From assembly GCA_000708835.1 (NCBI GenBank), contig DF236960.1:276982-340981 (forward strand): a stretch of 64,000 nucleotides of DNA, in the 5' to 3' direction. Under the pieces are notes generated by a model. The model was not told the origin of the DNA. It did no database searches and saw only the letters and a program-made list of their open reading frames with translations. Below are positions 46,623 to 58,600 of the stretch, in pieces (position 1 is the first letter of the stretch; every line of letters starts with the position of its first letter). Position numbers and translations under genes: made by a program. Source of the stretch: Klebsormidium nitens. Taxonomy: Eukaryota; Streptophyta; Klebsormidiophyceae; Klebsormidiales; Klebsormidiaceae.

Positions 46623-49600
46623 ATGTCTCGTCTGCGGGGTGAGTTTGGCCACGATGGCAGCATGGAGGGCCCTCATGAGACGAAGCTGACGGGTGCGGGG
46701 CAGAGAGTGATGGGCAAAGTAGAGGATGTTCTCAAAGAGAATGACGCGCCCCCCCAGAGGATGGCGGCCCCTGCTGGAGGGCCGGCTGAAACCGAGGGGG
46801 CGGGGTACGGGAACTCCCGCCAAGATGGGCAGTTTGAGCCGACTCCGGCGCCCGCGCACTTGCCTCAGAAACCGGAGCCGGTGGGAGGGGAGGGACAGCA
46901 TGCGGACTTTGAGAATGGGGACATGCACAAGCCGGTGACGGGCAGAGAAGCTGCAGCTGAGGCAAAGCAGTCGAAGCCGCTCGGGGATGAAGAGGGGGAC
47001 GAGATGGGGGACTTATACGGGGCGACAACCCAAGCTGCCGGGGCGGAGCTAGAGCCGGTGCCGTCGGTCATGAGCGAGGAAGGCGCGAAGATGGCGACGT
47101 ACGCGTCGACCCTGACGTTTGAGCGGGTCAGCACGAGGAAGTTCTGGCTGCACGGGGAGCTCGGGGTTGTGGTCTACGAAGCGGTGAACCTGCCGAACAA
47201 GGACCTGTTGAGCGCGGGCATGGAGACCGTGTGCTGCGTGCCGTGCAGGATGTGTGTGAGCAAAGCGGAGGGGGCGTCGAGAAGGATACATAGGTGAACC
47301 AAAATTGCGGCATTCGAAGATCATGACCTGGTGTTCAGCTTGTGATGCTCTAATATGTTGTGGTCTTCAAGTCTTTTGATTTTTGCATTGGAGTGCATTA
47401 GGCATGGTGCGCTGCCCTTCGCAGGAAAATGAAATTGAGCTGAAGATTGTGACATGAGATTTAGCAACGCTCACAACCGCAAGAACTGCTTGAGCAGGCC
47501 TTGTCGCATCCATTTCAAATTGCCAGAGTAGGGTTCAAAACCTCCACTTGTTTAGCATGGATGCTGAATGTTGTTGCTTCGTTGTCAATGAAGAAATGTC
47601 GTGTTCATATGTTCAGCTGATTTTGACAGACATATCAAGGAACAGGAGAGGCGAGCTGGACTGTTTGTCTTGTTGTGCATCGCGCCTCTTTTGCGGGTTG
47701 CTAGGGTGGGATCAGGATGGTTTGTGCGGCCTGTCCGATTAAAAGTGTGATGATTTGGCCCCATTTCTTTTGGTAATGTGCCTCTTTCATGTTAGCTCTG
47801 AGTCTGCTCTTCTCACATTTCCCTGCAAATGCACGGTCCTTTACAAGAAGCAGCGGCAAAGGGACACCTAATTCTTGCAAGCGGATGCATGCAAACCAGC
47901 TAAATGCTGCATTATTAACACAGATTTGCTGGAGAACTTGCGAGCAGAAATTGTGATTGCAAAGTGAGGAAGCCAAGCTTGTGGAGGGATTAGAAGTGGC
48001 TGTAGGTTTCTCCTGCCGCCAGATCTGACAGCTGTCAAATTTGACAATCACAGTTGCAATGGCACATGGTGACGAGTCTTGGCCGATTCCTTCCATCAAG
48101 GATCTCAGTCTCTGACACCACAGGATTGGATTCAGACTTTTCAAAACAGTCACTCACATTTCAGTGTCGAGTCTACAGTGACCCCTATGCCGCCGTTGAC
48201 TTTGGCCCCGCCAGAGTGGCACGTACGCGGGTGATCAAGAATGCCCCCAACCCTCGATGGAATGAGCGATTTACTCTCCCCATTGCGCATGAGGTGAGGA
48301 CGCGCGTTCGCAATTGGACCTCCTTACTCCCCCACTTAACCCTTCTCTGCTTCTTACCGGGTGTCCGATGTTGCACCGACCAATCAACATTGCGCATTTT
48401 CAGGCAGCAATCTTTGGTGGGTGGGACAAACTAAGCAACCTGTGTACCACTTCAAGCCCCCTAATGAAGTTTTCGAAGTTTTCCTTTTCGAAAACAGCCA
48501 TGAAGGGCATCAGATCTGGTAAGTGACAGGCAGAGTACCACAGATGGAGAACTACCCAAGAATGTGGGCGAGCAGCCGAGTATTCCACCTTGCCGCTGAA
48601 AAGACCTTTCGCCCAATCCGACTGCTTTAACAGTACGATGTTGCACTAAATGACATAGCAGACTTGATGATCTGTTATCATTTGTCCATCTGATAATAGC
48701 ACGTGGCTGTGAAAATCACGGGGTTCTTAAATTCTTTGTGCTTTTGCATCCAGCTACTTCTTTTGCAGATTGTTCTATTCTCTACTCTGACTAAACATGG
48801 GGCTGTCAAAATAGAGTATTCCCCTTCGACACTTCATGAAACCGCTAATGTCAAAATGTCTTGTGAAGTAATTCTGATGAATCACTCAGCATATCCCTCA
48901 CTTGAGCACGTCGTCAAAGGCAGTAACAAAGCTTCAGCGATCTTCAGTCAACTTTTTCTTTTGTTCCACGTATAATGCAGCCAATCTTTAAAAAATTTAA
49001 TTGCAAATTTTTTCAATTGGGCACGTGGTCTTCGAATCCAAGGACGCAGATCACGCGGGCCGGCGCACTGAGCTCATCGCCACTGCAAGGACCAGCATTT
49101 TCAGCAACCGATCAGTTGACTACTTGGTTGACAGATGCAGTCGCTAATATCTTGTCTTTTACAAAATATTATAATTTCTTCTCCCCAGATCGAGCACGTA
49201 GTCGTCGAAGTCAAGGACGCGGACTACGCAGGCGCGCAGCTCATCGGGACCGTCAAAATCCCCGCCGAAGTTCTCCTCAAAGAGCGCGAGAAGGAGGGCT
49301 GGTTCGACGTGATCAATACCAACGGGAACCCCGCTGCAGAAGGCGCGAAGATCAAGCTCGGGTTCAAGTATACCCCCATGGACGAAGATGAGATCTACAA
49401 GGGGATGACCCGGGAATCGGCGGTCCCGAGAACGTACTTCCCGCTGCGGAAGGGGGGGCGCGTCACGCTCTATCAGGTGAGAGGCCTTGGATTACACTAG
49501 GGGAGTTGCAATGATAGAGTGCGTCGAGAGGCTGGGAAGTAAAGCATGGCCGTCGGTCATAGGTCTGATAGTTTGGAAGGCGTAGCAAGGGCAAGAAGAG

Positions 49601-52600
49601 TAGCGACGAAAGCCCGGCCCTTCACGAGTTTGGCTGTGAAGGAGGGGCCGGTGGCGTTGTCTCGGGGAAGAGCCGGGATTTTGGGCTGTTCGCGATCAAT
49701 CCTCGAATCATGAGATCCTCTGTGCAGCTCAAGCTATGGCTGGCCCCTTTCTTCCAATACGTTCCTTAACGTCAATCAGATTGATTCCCTTATGCCCATA
49801 CTACAGGGGAATTGGCGTGCCTTGCGAGGGGATCACCTTAAGCAAGATTCGTATATTTTGCGTCTCATTTGCTGGTGCAGCGTTGCGACCGTCTCTTTTG
49901 GATCCTGGGCGCAGAGGGATCCCCCGTTACAGGAGAGGCATCTGACACTCCTCTTTTTATGGTCAAATTCGTCACTGCGCGCCAAACTCCGCAGCCCCCC
50001 CTTAGATAGGTTTCAGTCAGCTGAACTAGATTAACCAGCTGTTGACCAGCAAGTTCAGCGGCAAGTTAAGCAGCGGGACAGTTTAGCAAGCGAAGGCCCG
50101 TACATCCTTTACCCCTTCGTCTCTCACAGGTCGCGGCTACTTCCTTAAGTTGAGCTCGATGTGGCTAACCAGCAAGTTAACTAACAAAAGGAAGTATGAG
50201 AAAAGGCCCTTACATCTGTCAACCCTTCTTTTCCATAGGACGCCCAAGTAAAAGACGGGCTGCTTCCTCAGATCGAGCTCGACATGGCTAACCAGCAGTG
50301 TTAACCAGCTAGGTCAACGTCGTTTACTCTCAATCTGACGAGCAAAGTAGTCATAAATCAGCCCTCATGATTCGTTAACTCTCTTTTTCCCCACAGGACG
50401 CCCACGTGAAAGACGGGTTGCTCCCTCAGATCGAGCTCGACGGCGGCAAGATCTACCAGCCCGGGCGTTGCTGGGAGGACATTTGCAAGGCGATCGTGGA
50501 CGCAAAGTACATGGTCTACATTGTGGGGTGGTCGGTGTTCACCGATATCACCCTGGTGCGCGATCCTGACCGTCCGATGATTCCGCATGGGAACATGAAA
50601 CTGGGAGACCTGCTCAAGTGGAAGGCTAAGCAGGTAAGGTTTTCAGACTTCGAAAATGCATGCTCTCGTTGCTTCCCGCCTCGTAGGTCCGGAGATTCGA
50701 TCTTGCGTAACCCACAATCAGCCGGACTTGTGGTCTGAACGGTTTGATTTACTTATGGGATGGGCTGGAAGTGACGGGATTGAGTTAAAAGACCTAAGCA
50801 GGTGAGGGTTTCGGGACCCGAGCTTTTTGGCACTTGCGTTCAGACGTCCCTTAGGCAGTAGGGTTGTGGAGGAACCAGCTCTTGGGGGAAACCCGATTTA
50901 GCAGAGATGTCGTTGTCCCGCGGGTTGGTCGGTTCATTTCGCTTTGCACGTCGTCATGAAGCTGGGGACCTCCTCATGTGAGGGGCTGAGCAGGTAAAGA
51001 GATTGGGGGCCTGAGGCTCGGACTTCAGCTTCACGTTCGTTTAGAGCCGGTGAATGTCAGATGCTACTTTGCGAAGCCCGCGATCGGCAGAGACTCTGGA
51101 GTAGTGCGGTTTGGTTGGCATGATAGCTTTTGCACGGGGATGTGAGCTGGGAATCTTGGTGACTTGGATGGTTGAGGAGGTGTGTTTAGAAAGTCTAGGG
51201 TCGGCCAGTCAACAAATTACCAATTTTTGCCTAGAACAACTCTGGCGGATCCAACTCCTGTCCAGGGAGGTTTCCTGGTTACTGAGCCGTACGTACATCA
51301 GAACACGGAGCTAGGAAGATCTAAAACTCCCTTCCTCTGCCGACCACTACACATCCCAAAGGGCTGCTTTTGCATCCACTCGGGCATAAAGCACCACTCT
51401 TCAAGCGTAGCATCCTCTCCAAGACAATACAAGACTCCTGACATCAATTTCTTCCGCATTTTGACTCCGTCAGCTGCGCACGTGCTGCGTGCTGCTGCTC
51501 CTACGAGACAGTAGTACGAGCAAGAACGCCGGCGTTTCAGTCACTAAGACCATCAGAAATTTTCGAACTTTGCGTCTAACATACAAATGAACGCATTGAA
51601 TCAAAGTGGATCTTTTCCATCCTTTCTGCAGAAGTGCCGCGTGCTGCTGATGGTTTGGGACGACCGCACGAGCCAGCGGTTGGAGTTCGTGAAGATCACG
51701 GGGGTGATGGACACACACGACGAGGACACCAAGCGCTTCTTCCGGAGGACCAAGGTCAAATGCAAGCTGGTGCCAAGGTGAGGCTAAGAAAGGTACAGAT
51801 GTCCTAGAAACAAAAGGAACGGGGTCATGATTATGCACATCATTTCCAACAAGCGCTTCTTCCGGGGGACAAGGGTTCAGTGCAAGCTGGTTCCGAGTTG
51901 ACGGTCGGGTGCTTGCTTGATGTATATGTTTCGAAAAATGAAGGGAAAGAAGAGAGTAGATGAAACTGTTTGGGATACGCTAATAAGGTATCAAATAACC
52001 TAGAGCTTGTACATTCCAAAACGGTTGATTTGGCGGCTCCCAGTGGGCAGCATGTCCGTTTCTAAAATTTTGCACGGGATTCTGGATGGAAAGGAAAGAA
52101 AAGCGCAATGAAATGCAAAACAGCTTTTTTTGTTGGGCAAGCCCATCAGTCCGACGAGGAGCAAGCCCACACCTCTGTCTTCCATATCCGCTCTCCAAAC
52201 ACGAGTTCAAAGAAGTGGGAACAGGTTGATCTCGAGAAAAACGTGGCCCGAAACTCTTGCAGGTCGATGAGCGCCATGCGGCGGCTCATGGTCGGCAGCG
52301 GTGGCAAGCCTCTTTTCCGCAAAAAAGGTCGGAATATTTTAGAAACGGAAACGTACACCACAAAGAACAAGAGAAAACGAAAGAAAACTAGAGTCGCAAC
52401 TGAAAAACAAAGGCCTAACGAATCTTCCGTTTGGCAAATTGCACATATCCCGACAAGTCGATGACCGTAATGAGGCGGTCCGTGGTCGGCAGGATGTACA
52501 CCCCTATGCCCTGCCGGCAAGGTTTTCTTAACCCTCAGAAAACGCAACTAGACAAAGAAAACGTCACGAATGAGAGAAAAGGATGACAACCTGCATAACA

Positions 52601-55600
52601 CGCAGGTACCCCGACGAATCAATGAGCACCATGCGGCGGCTCATGGTCGGCAGCATGTACACGCACCACCAGAAGACGGTCATCGTGGATACGCCCGTCC
52701 CGAACGCCGCGCCCGACGGCGCCAACTCGCGCACGCTGCTCGCGTTCCTCGGCGGGATCGACCTGTGCAACCATAGATACGACGACCAGCACCACTCGCT
52801 CTTCCGGTGAGCTTTCGGTTTTCTCAAATTCTAGCTGGGCATGTTTTAGAATGGTTTTACATTTCCGCCCCTAGTGCTCTGGTTTCGGGAATCAACTCAT
52901 TTTTGCACGTTGCTCGCACTGGTGGGCGGCTTGTGCAACCACTGCCAGTGATGCGACGATTAGCTCCAATGGCCCCCCTTCCGATGGGCTTTTGCATTGA
53001 GGTTTTCGATCTGGACAGTTTCTGCATTTCTGTTGCTTTCTTCCCTTTTTCAAATGTGTTCGGGAGCTCTGGACGCTCCACTCACGTCCGTTGTGACGAT
53101 CGATCAAATCAAACAACGGTGCGACGACCAGCGCCACCCGCTTTCTTCTAAGGAGCTCCTGCACACAATTTGTCTCCTCTTTTCCGTTCTACTCTTCGAT
53201 TCTGCTGAGTCAGCGGTGCTCCTCAACCTAAGGTTGTTATCTTGTCTTGAACACATGAAGGATGGTCAGACTGAAAAAGAGAGCTCTTCATTTGAAGAGC
53301 CCGCGAAAGACTAGGACCAGCGCGTCCCTTCGAAGACGGGTGGGGCATGCTATGATCCCCAGGAACCATTTCTGAACACAGAATTTTCCTTGTTGTAGGA
53401 CGATGAACGGGATCAGCAAGGGCGACTTCGAGAACGGCAACATCCCGACCGTGTCCGAAAAGACGGGCGGCCCCCGCGAACCGTGGCATGACATCCACTG
53501 CAAAGTCGAGGGCGCGGCCGCGTGGGACGTCTACACCAACTTCCTGCAGAGGTGGCACAAAGTCAGAAAGGTGGGTTTTAAAATCTTCTGGTTACTTGGC
53601 GCTTTCCTTTAGACCTTACTGTTCTACTTTTGCCGCTTCCTTTTCTGTCCTGTTTTCCTCTTATATGTATTAGTCTTTCTCTCGTTGGGCTCGCGAAACT
53701 TGGGAAGTCATGCGGAAGTCCTGCGGCGTGGGACGTCTACACCAATTTCCAGCAGATGGTGGCACAAAGTCAGAAAGGTGGGCGTTAATTTCTCCAAGGT
53801 TCTTAGTTGATGTTTCGGTTGCTGGTTTGGTCGCGCTTTCAATCGCTCCTAATTTGCCCTTCTCCCTTTTTTTCGAGCCCGCGAGCTCCTTAGACTCCGA
53901 CGGCGCACGTCAAACGTAGGTCATTGGGTGTTCAGTGGGCGTGTGAACTTCACGTTTCTGACACGACGTCGGGACGAGATTGCCGCGAGGTGGCTCAGCG
54001 CAGGCCGCAAGTCTCGTAACCGTGTCGAAGAGTCCAAATGCCGACTCTGTCCATCCTCAGACGTTCCGGCAGCACAACAATCTGAAAAGTGCCAAGACAA
54101 AGGTCTGTGTGGTTCCGGATTTTTAGCCAACGTAGACACATACCCCTGTGAAGGTTCCCGGAAGCTAAAGAATTTGGAAAGAGAATCCGAAACACCAAAA
54201 TCCTGAAACACTCCGTGCAGACCGAGACGTTCCGGCGGCACGGCCTGCTGAAGCTCGCCTAGACAAAGGTCTTCGTAATTCCGGATTTTAGCCAATGTAG
54301 ACACAGACCCATTTTAAGCTTCCCGGAACCTAGAGAATCTGGATATTAAAACCTGAAATCCTAAACTTCTAGATGACTCCGTGCAGACGGAGACGTTCCG
54401 GCGGCACGGCCTGCTGAAGTTTGCCAAGACGAAGGTCTTTGTGATTCACGGTTTTTGCCAATGTAGACACAAATCCATGTCAAACGTTCCCGAAAGCCAA
54501 GGAACCCGAATATGCAAACTTGGAATTCTAAACTCCTGAAGTACTCCGTGCAGACAGAGACGTTCCGGCGGCACGGCCTGCTGAAGCTCGCCACTTAGAG
54601 GAAGGTCTGTGTGGTTCCCGATTGTAGCCAACATAGACACAAACCCATGTTAAGGTTCCCGGAACCGAGAGAATCTGGATATGGAAACCTGAAACCCCAA
54701 AATCCTGAAACACTCCGTGCAGACCGAGACGTTTCGGCGGCACGGCCTGCTGAAGCTCGCCAAGATGAAGGCGTTCGTGGTCCCAGACTTCGGACAGCCG
54801 GACGCGGAGCGCGAGGTGGCGGTCACGTCCGAACAGGACCCTGAGAACTGGCACGTGCAGGTAACTCCAACGTCCCGTTCTCGCAAGGGAAATGAAAATG
54901 TCTGTTGGCTCTTCTGTTTTTTGAAAGAGCTTGAGGCCCGTAGCTGTCGTGGCGAAGCTCTCGCTTTAGAAGGGCGGAAGAATGACTGAGCACGTGGAAG
55001 TTACGAGTATCTCGGATTCGTCGAGATTGTCGGACGGTACAGCACAGTGCGTCGCAGACGTCCACCGTTTCAGGTGTCTCGTGCTATAGAGTTCTTTCAA
55101 TTCTGGCGTCAAAATCGATTGGAGTTTCCTTGTTTCCCCGGAGAATCTGATCACCTTCAGATAGTTATTGCTGACCCAGATTCTCGTAACCCAGTAGCCC
55201 CAGGAGAACCGAAGAAAACAAATATTGGCCATCCTTTGCAGGTGTTCCGGTCCATCGATTCCGGTTCCGTCAAGGGCTTTCCGACGGCGCCGGACGAGGT
55301 GTTCCAGGCGGGACTGGTGGGCGGAAAGGGAACGATCATCGACATGAGCATCCAGGACGCGTACGTGCACGCGATCAGGTATGACGAGAGCAGTTCCGTT
55401 CCCAATCTCCGTTCCGGTCGACATAGCGGACTAGAAGAAGCGTTCCTTGCTTCCTCGCTCTTTACTTATCTTTTTGAGAATAAAGGCTCAGTTAAGCGTG
55501 AATAGCTCAAGCAAGATGGTCCGAGCGGTCGTTGGTTCAAGGGGACTTGCGTACGTAGCTTTCATCAAACAAGCGCCTGAGAGTTAAACGCGCGACCAGT

Positions 55601-58600
55601 ACTTCCCGGGCTCTTGCCACACGTCGAAAACGGCCACCAAGAAAGTTGGCGCCAAGTCAGTCATTCTGCGGATACTTTGCGCAACATAGGCTCATCACTT
55701 CCCGGCAATGTTTCACACCGATTCTAAACCAACTCCTCGCTTCGTTTCAGGCGCGCCCAGCGCTTCATCTACATTGAGAACCAGTACTTCCTGGGCTCCT
55801 GCCACGCCTGGAAGAGCCATCAAGAAGTTGGCGCGTGGAACCTGATCCCCGTCGAAATCGCGCTCAAGATCGTGGGGAAGATTCGGGAGGGGAAGCAGTT
55901 CCGCGCATACGTGCTCGTGCCGATGTGGCCGGAGGGCGACCCGACGTCGGGCTCAGTGCAGGAGATCCTGTTCTGGCAGGTGAGGCTGGTCGCCTTTTTT
56001 TCTGTCAGTAGTTGTTAGTTACTTCTCAGTGGTTAGCGTTTGGTCGGAAAGCGAGCGCTTTTGTGGATACGTCCTGGCGCCGATATGGCCGGAGGGCGAC
56101 CCGACTTTGGGATCCGTGCTGGAGATCCTGGTTTGGTAGGTGGGGTTGGTCGCCCTTTCTTTCCTATTTTTCACCTTTGGGTATGAGTGGACGAATTTCT
56201 ATGGTTTGGTTTCGTTACGTATTAGACGGTGTCTGTTTCTGAAGAAGCCTTTCTTACTGCTTTGGAGGTTACCAGTCTTGGGTTGAAAGAGTCTACTTTT
56301 GGACGGCTGGACTAGTCGATTGTTTTTCTTGTTTTGGAGTTAGGGTCGACAATTGGTCAAAGATTTGCGGATTGCACAGATGTTCTGCTCTCATAGGAAG
56401 CCAATGCCTTGGGTGAGGGCGATTCATGTTCGCCGTCGTGCTCAGGTGCAGTGCACGCGCGACTATTGGGTTTGTCTTCGTCTGTCTGTTTGAGCTCCTA
56501 CCAGAGACTTCTTGATTATCTTTGACTCCGAGTTCCTCCCATCCACCAATCAATCAATTCCCTTTTAGAGATTACTCGATCTGTTTATTACTCCACGACC
56601 ATTTTGCCGGGCCTTCAAGTTTCGCTCCTTCCAATTCTGCTCCTTCGTCAAAAGTTTCTTAAGTTGCCGATCAAGTCCTCGACGACAATCGGTTGGTCTG
56701 CCTCTTTGTTTGTGCCGCCACAGCAGTAAACGGCTTGGCCAGGAAGATTGAACAGCCCGCGAGCTAAATGCTCAACAGGGGGATGTCTCTTACTTATTGC
56801 CACGCGGACTTGATAGTGACAGGCACTACCGGCTTACTGTGAGTGGTCAGGAGGAGAGATGCACTGAGGTTGAGTACCTCAAGCGCCGGTTTACCGGATG
56901 CCGAAGCCACCTTTCTGTTTGCGGACCCTGAAAGATCCGCACTGTAATATTCTAGCCGCTTCAATGTGCCATGGCGGCTTGGATCTTGAGTTCGACTGGC
57001 TCAGTCTCTGCTCCGTGTCTCTTTGGTTCCTTTTCTGCGTCGATCTCTCTTTTCTAGGCGTTGGAAAATTGGTCAATCAATGTGGCAATGACCTTAGCAA
57101 CCCTGGGCTACACAAGCTCAGGGTTGATGGTATCAGCTTACCTGACGATGCCACTCTATTTGTGGATTCGACCGTTCAAACAAGTCAGGACCTCCATTTG
57201 GACGGCATCAAACTGGCGGGGATGCGTGACGTGGCAGTTTGTACTGTCAAGCCTCCGCTTTTTGTATGCTGACGCCAGCAGCAGTACCTCATGGTCAGCA
57301 CGAAGTGGTTTCCTCCATCGGGACAGTTTGTCCAGCTCTTCAGAGATTGACCAGTGGCTACTGTATCTATTTTAATGTGTTCGGCTGAAATCGCCTGTCG
57401 GGGGACACGTGCGCCATTGCTTCAATCCAAGCTGCCGGGGCAGATCTCGGCGCTGCATGCATTGCGCTAAGATTGCACTAAGATTTGAGTTGATGGTCCA
57501 AATTGGCCGCCTGGTGAACTGCCCTTTCTGAGCAGATTGTCGGGTCTGATCAATCGCCTCTCCTACGGAATTGTGGTCCTCATGTAATGAGCACGTGGTC
57601 GAGTTTATTGATCTGGGTTGTGGATCTATCCACCTGGCAAGGACGAGATTCAAAACTGATCTGCCAAAGCTCACCGCTGCGAATCGTAGACAAGTGGATG
57701 CCACTTCCTAGTCGTATAAGAAGACCGACTGTTCCTAGTCACCTCGCATTGAAGACCGGAAACTGTTCTGGTGGTGACGAGAAATTTCCGAGTTGAACAA
57801 CTCAGAACAAGAACCTGATGAAGTTTTTGCCAATGATGCCACCTCGAGTTGCGGATGTTCTGTAGGCTATAAGCAACATTTTAAACAGGCCTTCGCTTTA
57901 GGAATTCTCCGTTCAACGTGCTCTCTTGCGTGCTACTCCCCGAGCGTCGTGCTGTCGTTTATTTCGTTGATTCCTCTGGTTGTTGACGGTGTACCGAGCA
58001 CATTCTGCCTTGCGCTTGCTCGCTTTTAAAAACGTTCAATACAAACTGCGCTTGCGATGAGCTCTGCTCGAAGGTCGTGGAAAGGTGGTGACTGCAACTC
58101 AATGCTTCGCTTCGCCCATTCCTGATTATACTGTTCTCCTTTCGTCCTATAACCCCTTTGTGTCTGTTTGCATTCATCGTATGGCGTTGTGCCTGATGTT
58201 CTGGGATTTTTTTGTTGGATCTGTGGCAGCTCGTCCAGTGCCAGTGACTAGCCGTTTGTTTGCAGACGACTTACTTACTTTAGCTGGCATGTTGAATGTG
58301 ATTCAGGCACGGAGGAAAGCCATCGTAGCTGGGAAGAGCTTTTAGCTGCTCAGCACCTTTTTCTCCAATGCCAGACTTACATACCATTCAAGAAGGTGCT
58401 TGATTATATTCGCGCACGGTTGAGAAGATAAAGAGCCTAATCTCCAAGCGCTGGTCGGAACCCTCTCAACTATTATGTACTGCTGAAGGGTCTGCTACTG
58501 GAAGAGCGCTGTGGGTTATGCTGGCGCGCACTATCGAAATTATTTACATTACCATTACAAGGAACTGGTTGAAAGCCTCTCGACTTTCGCGATCATGTGG

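Noticed and set aside
54045-54765. Direct repeats with regular spacing, reminiscent of a CRISPR array
   Set aside because: The repeated part is PLD coding sequence plus intron, the spacers are also related to each other, and the genome is eukaryotic.
57060-57270. Possible LINE reverse transcriptase remnant (DDATLFVDS)
   Set aside because: Only one short motif; no flanking RT or endonuclease blocks in the expected order.
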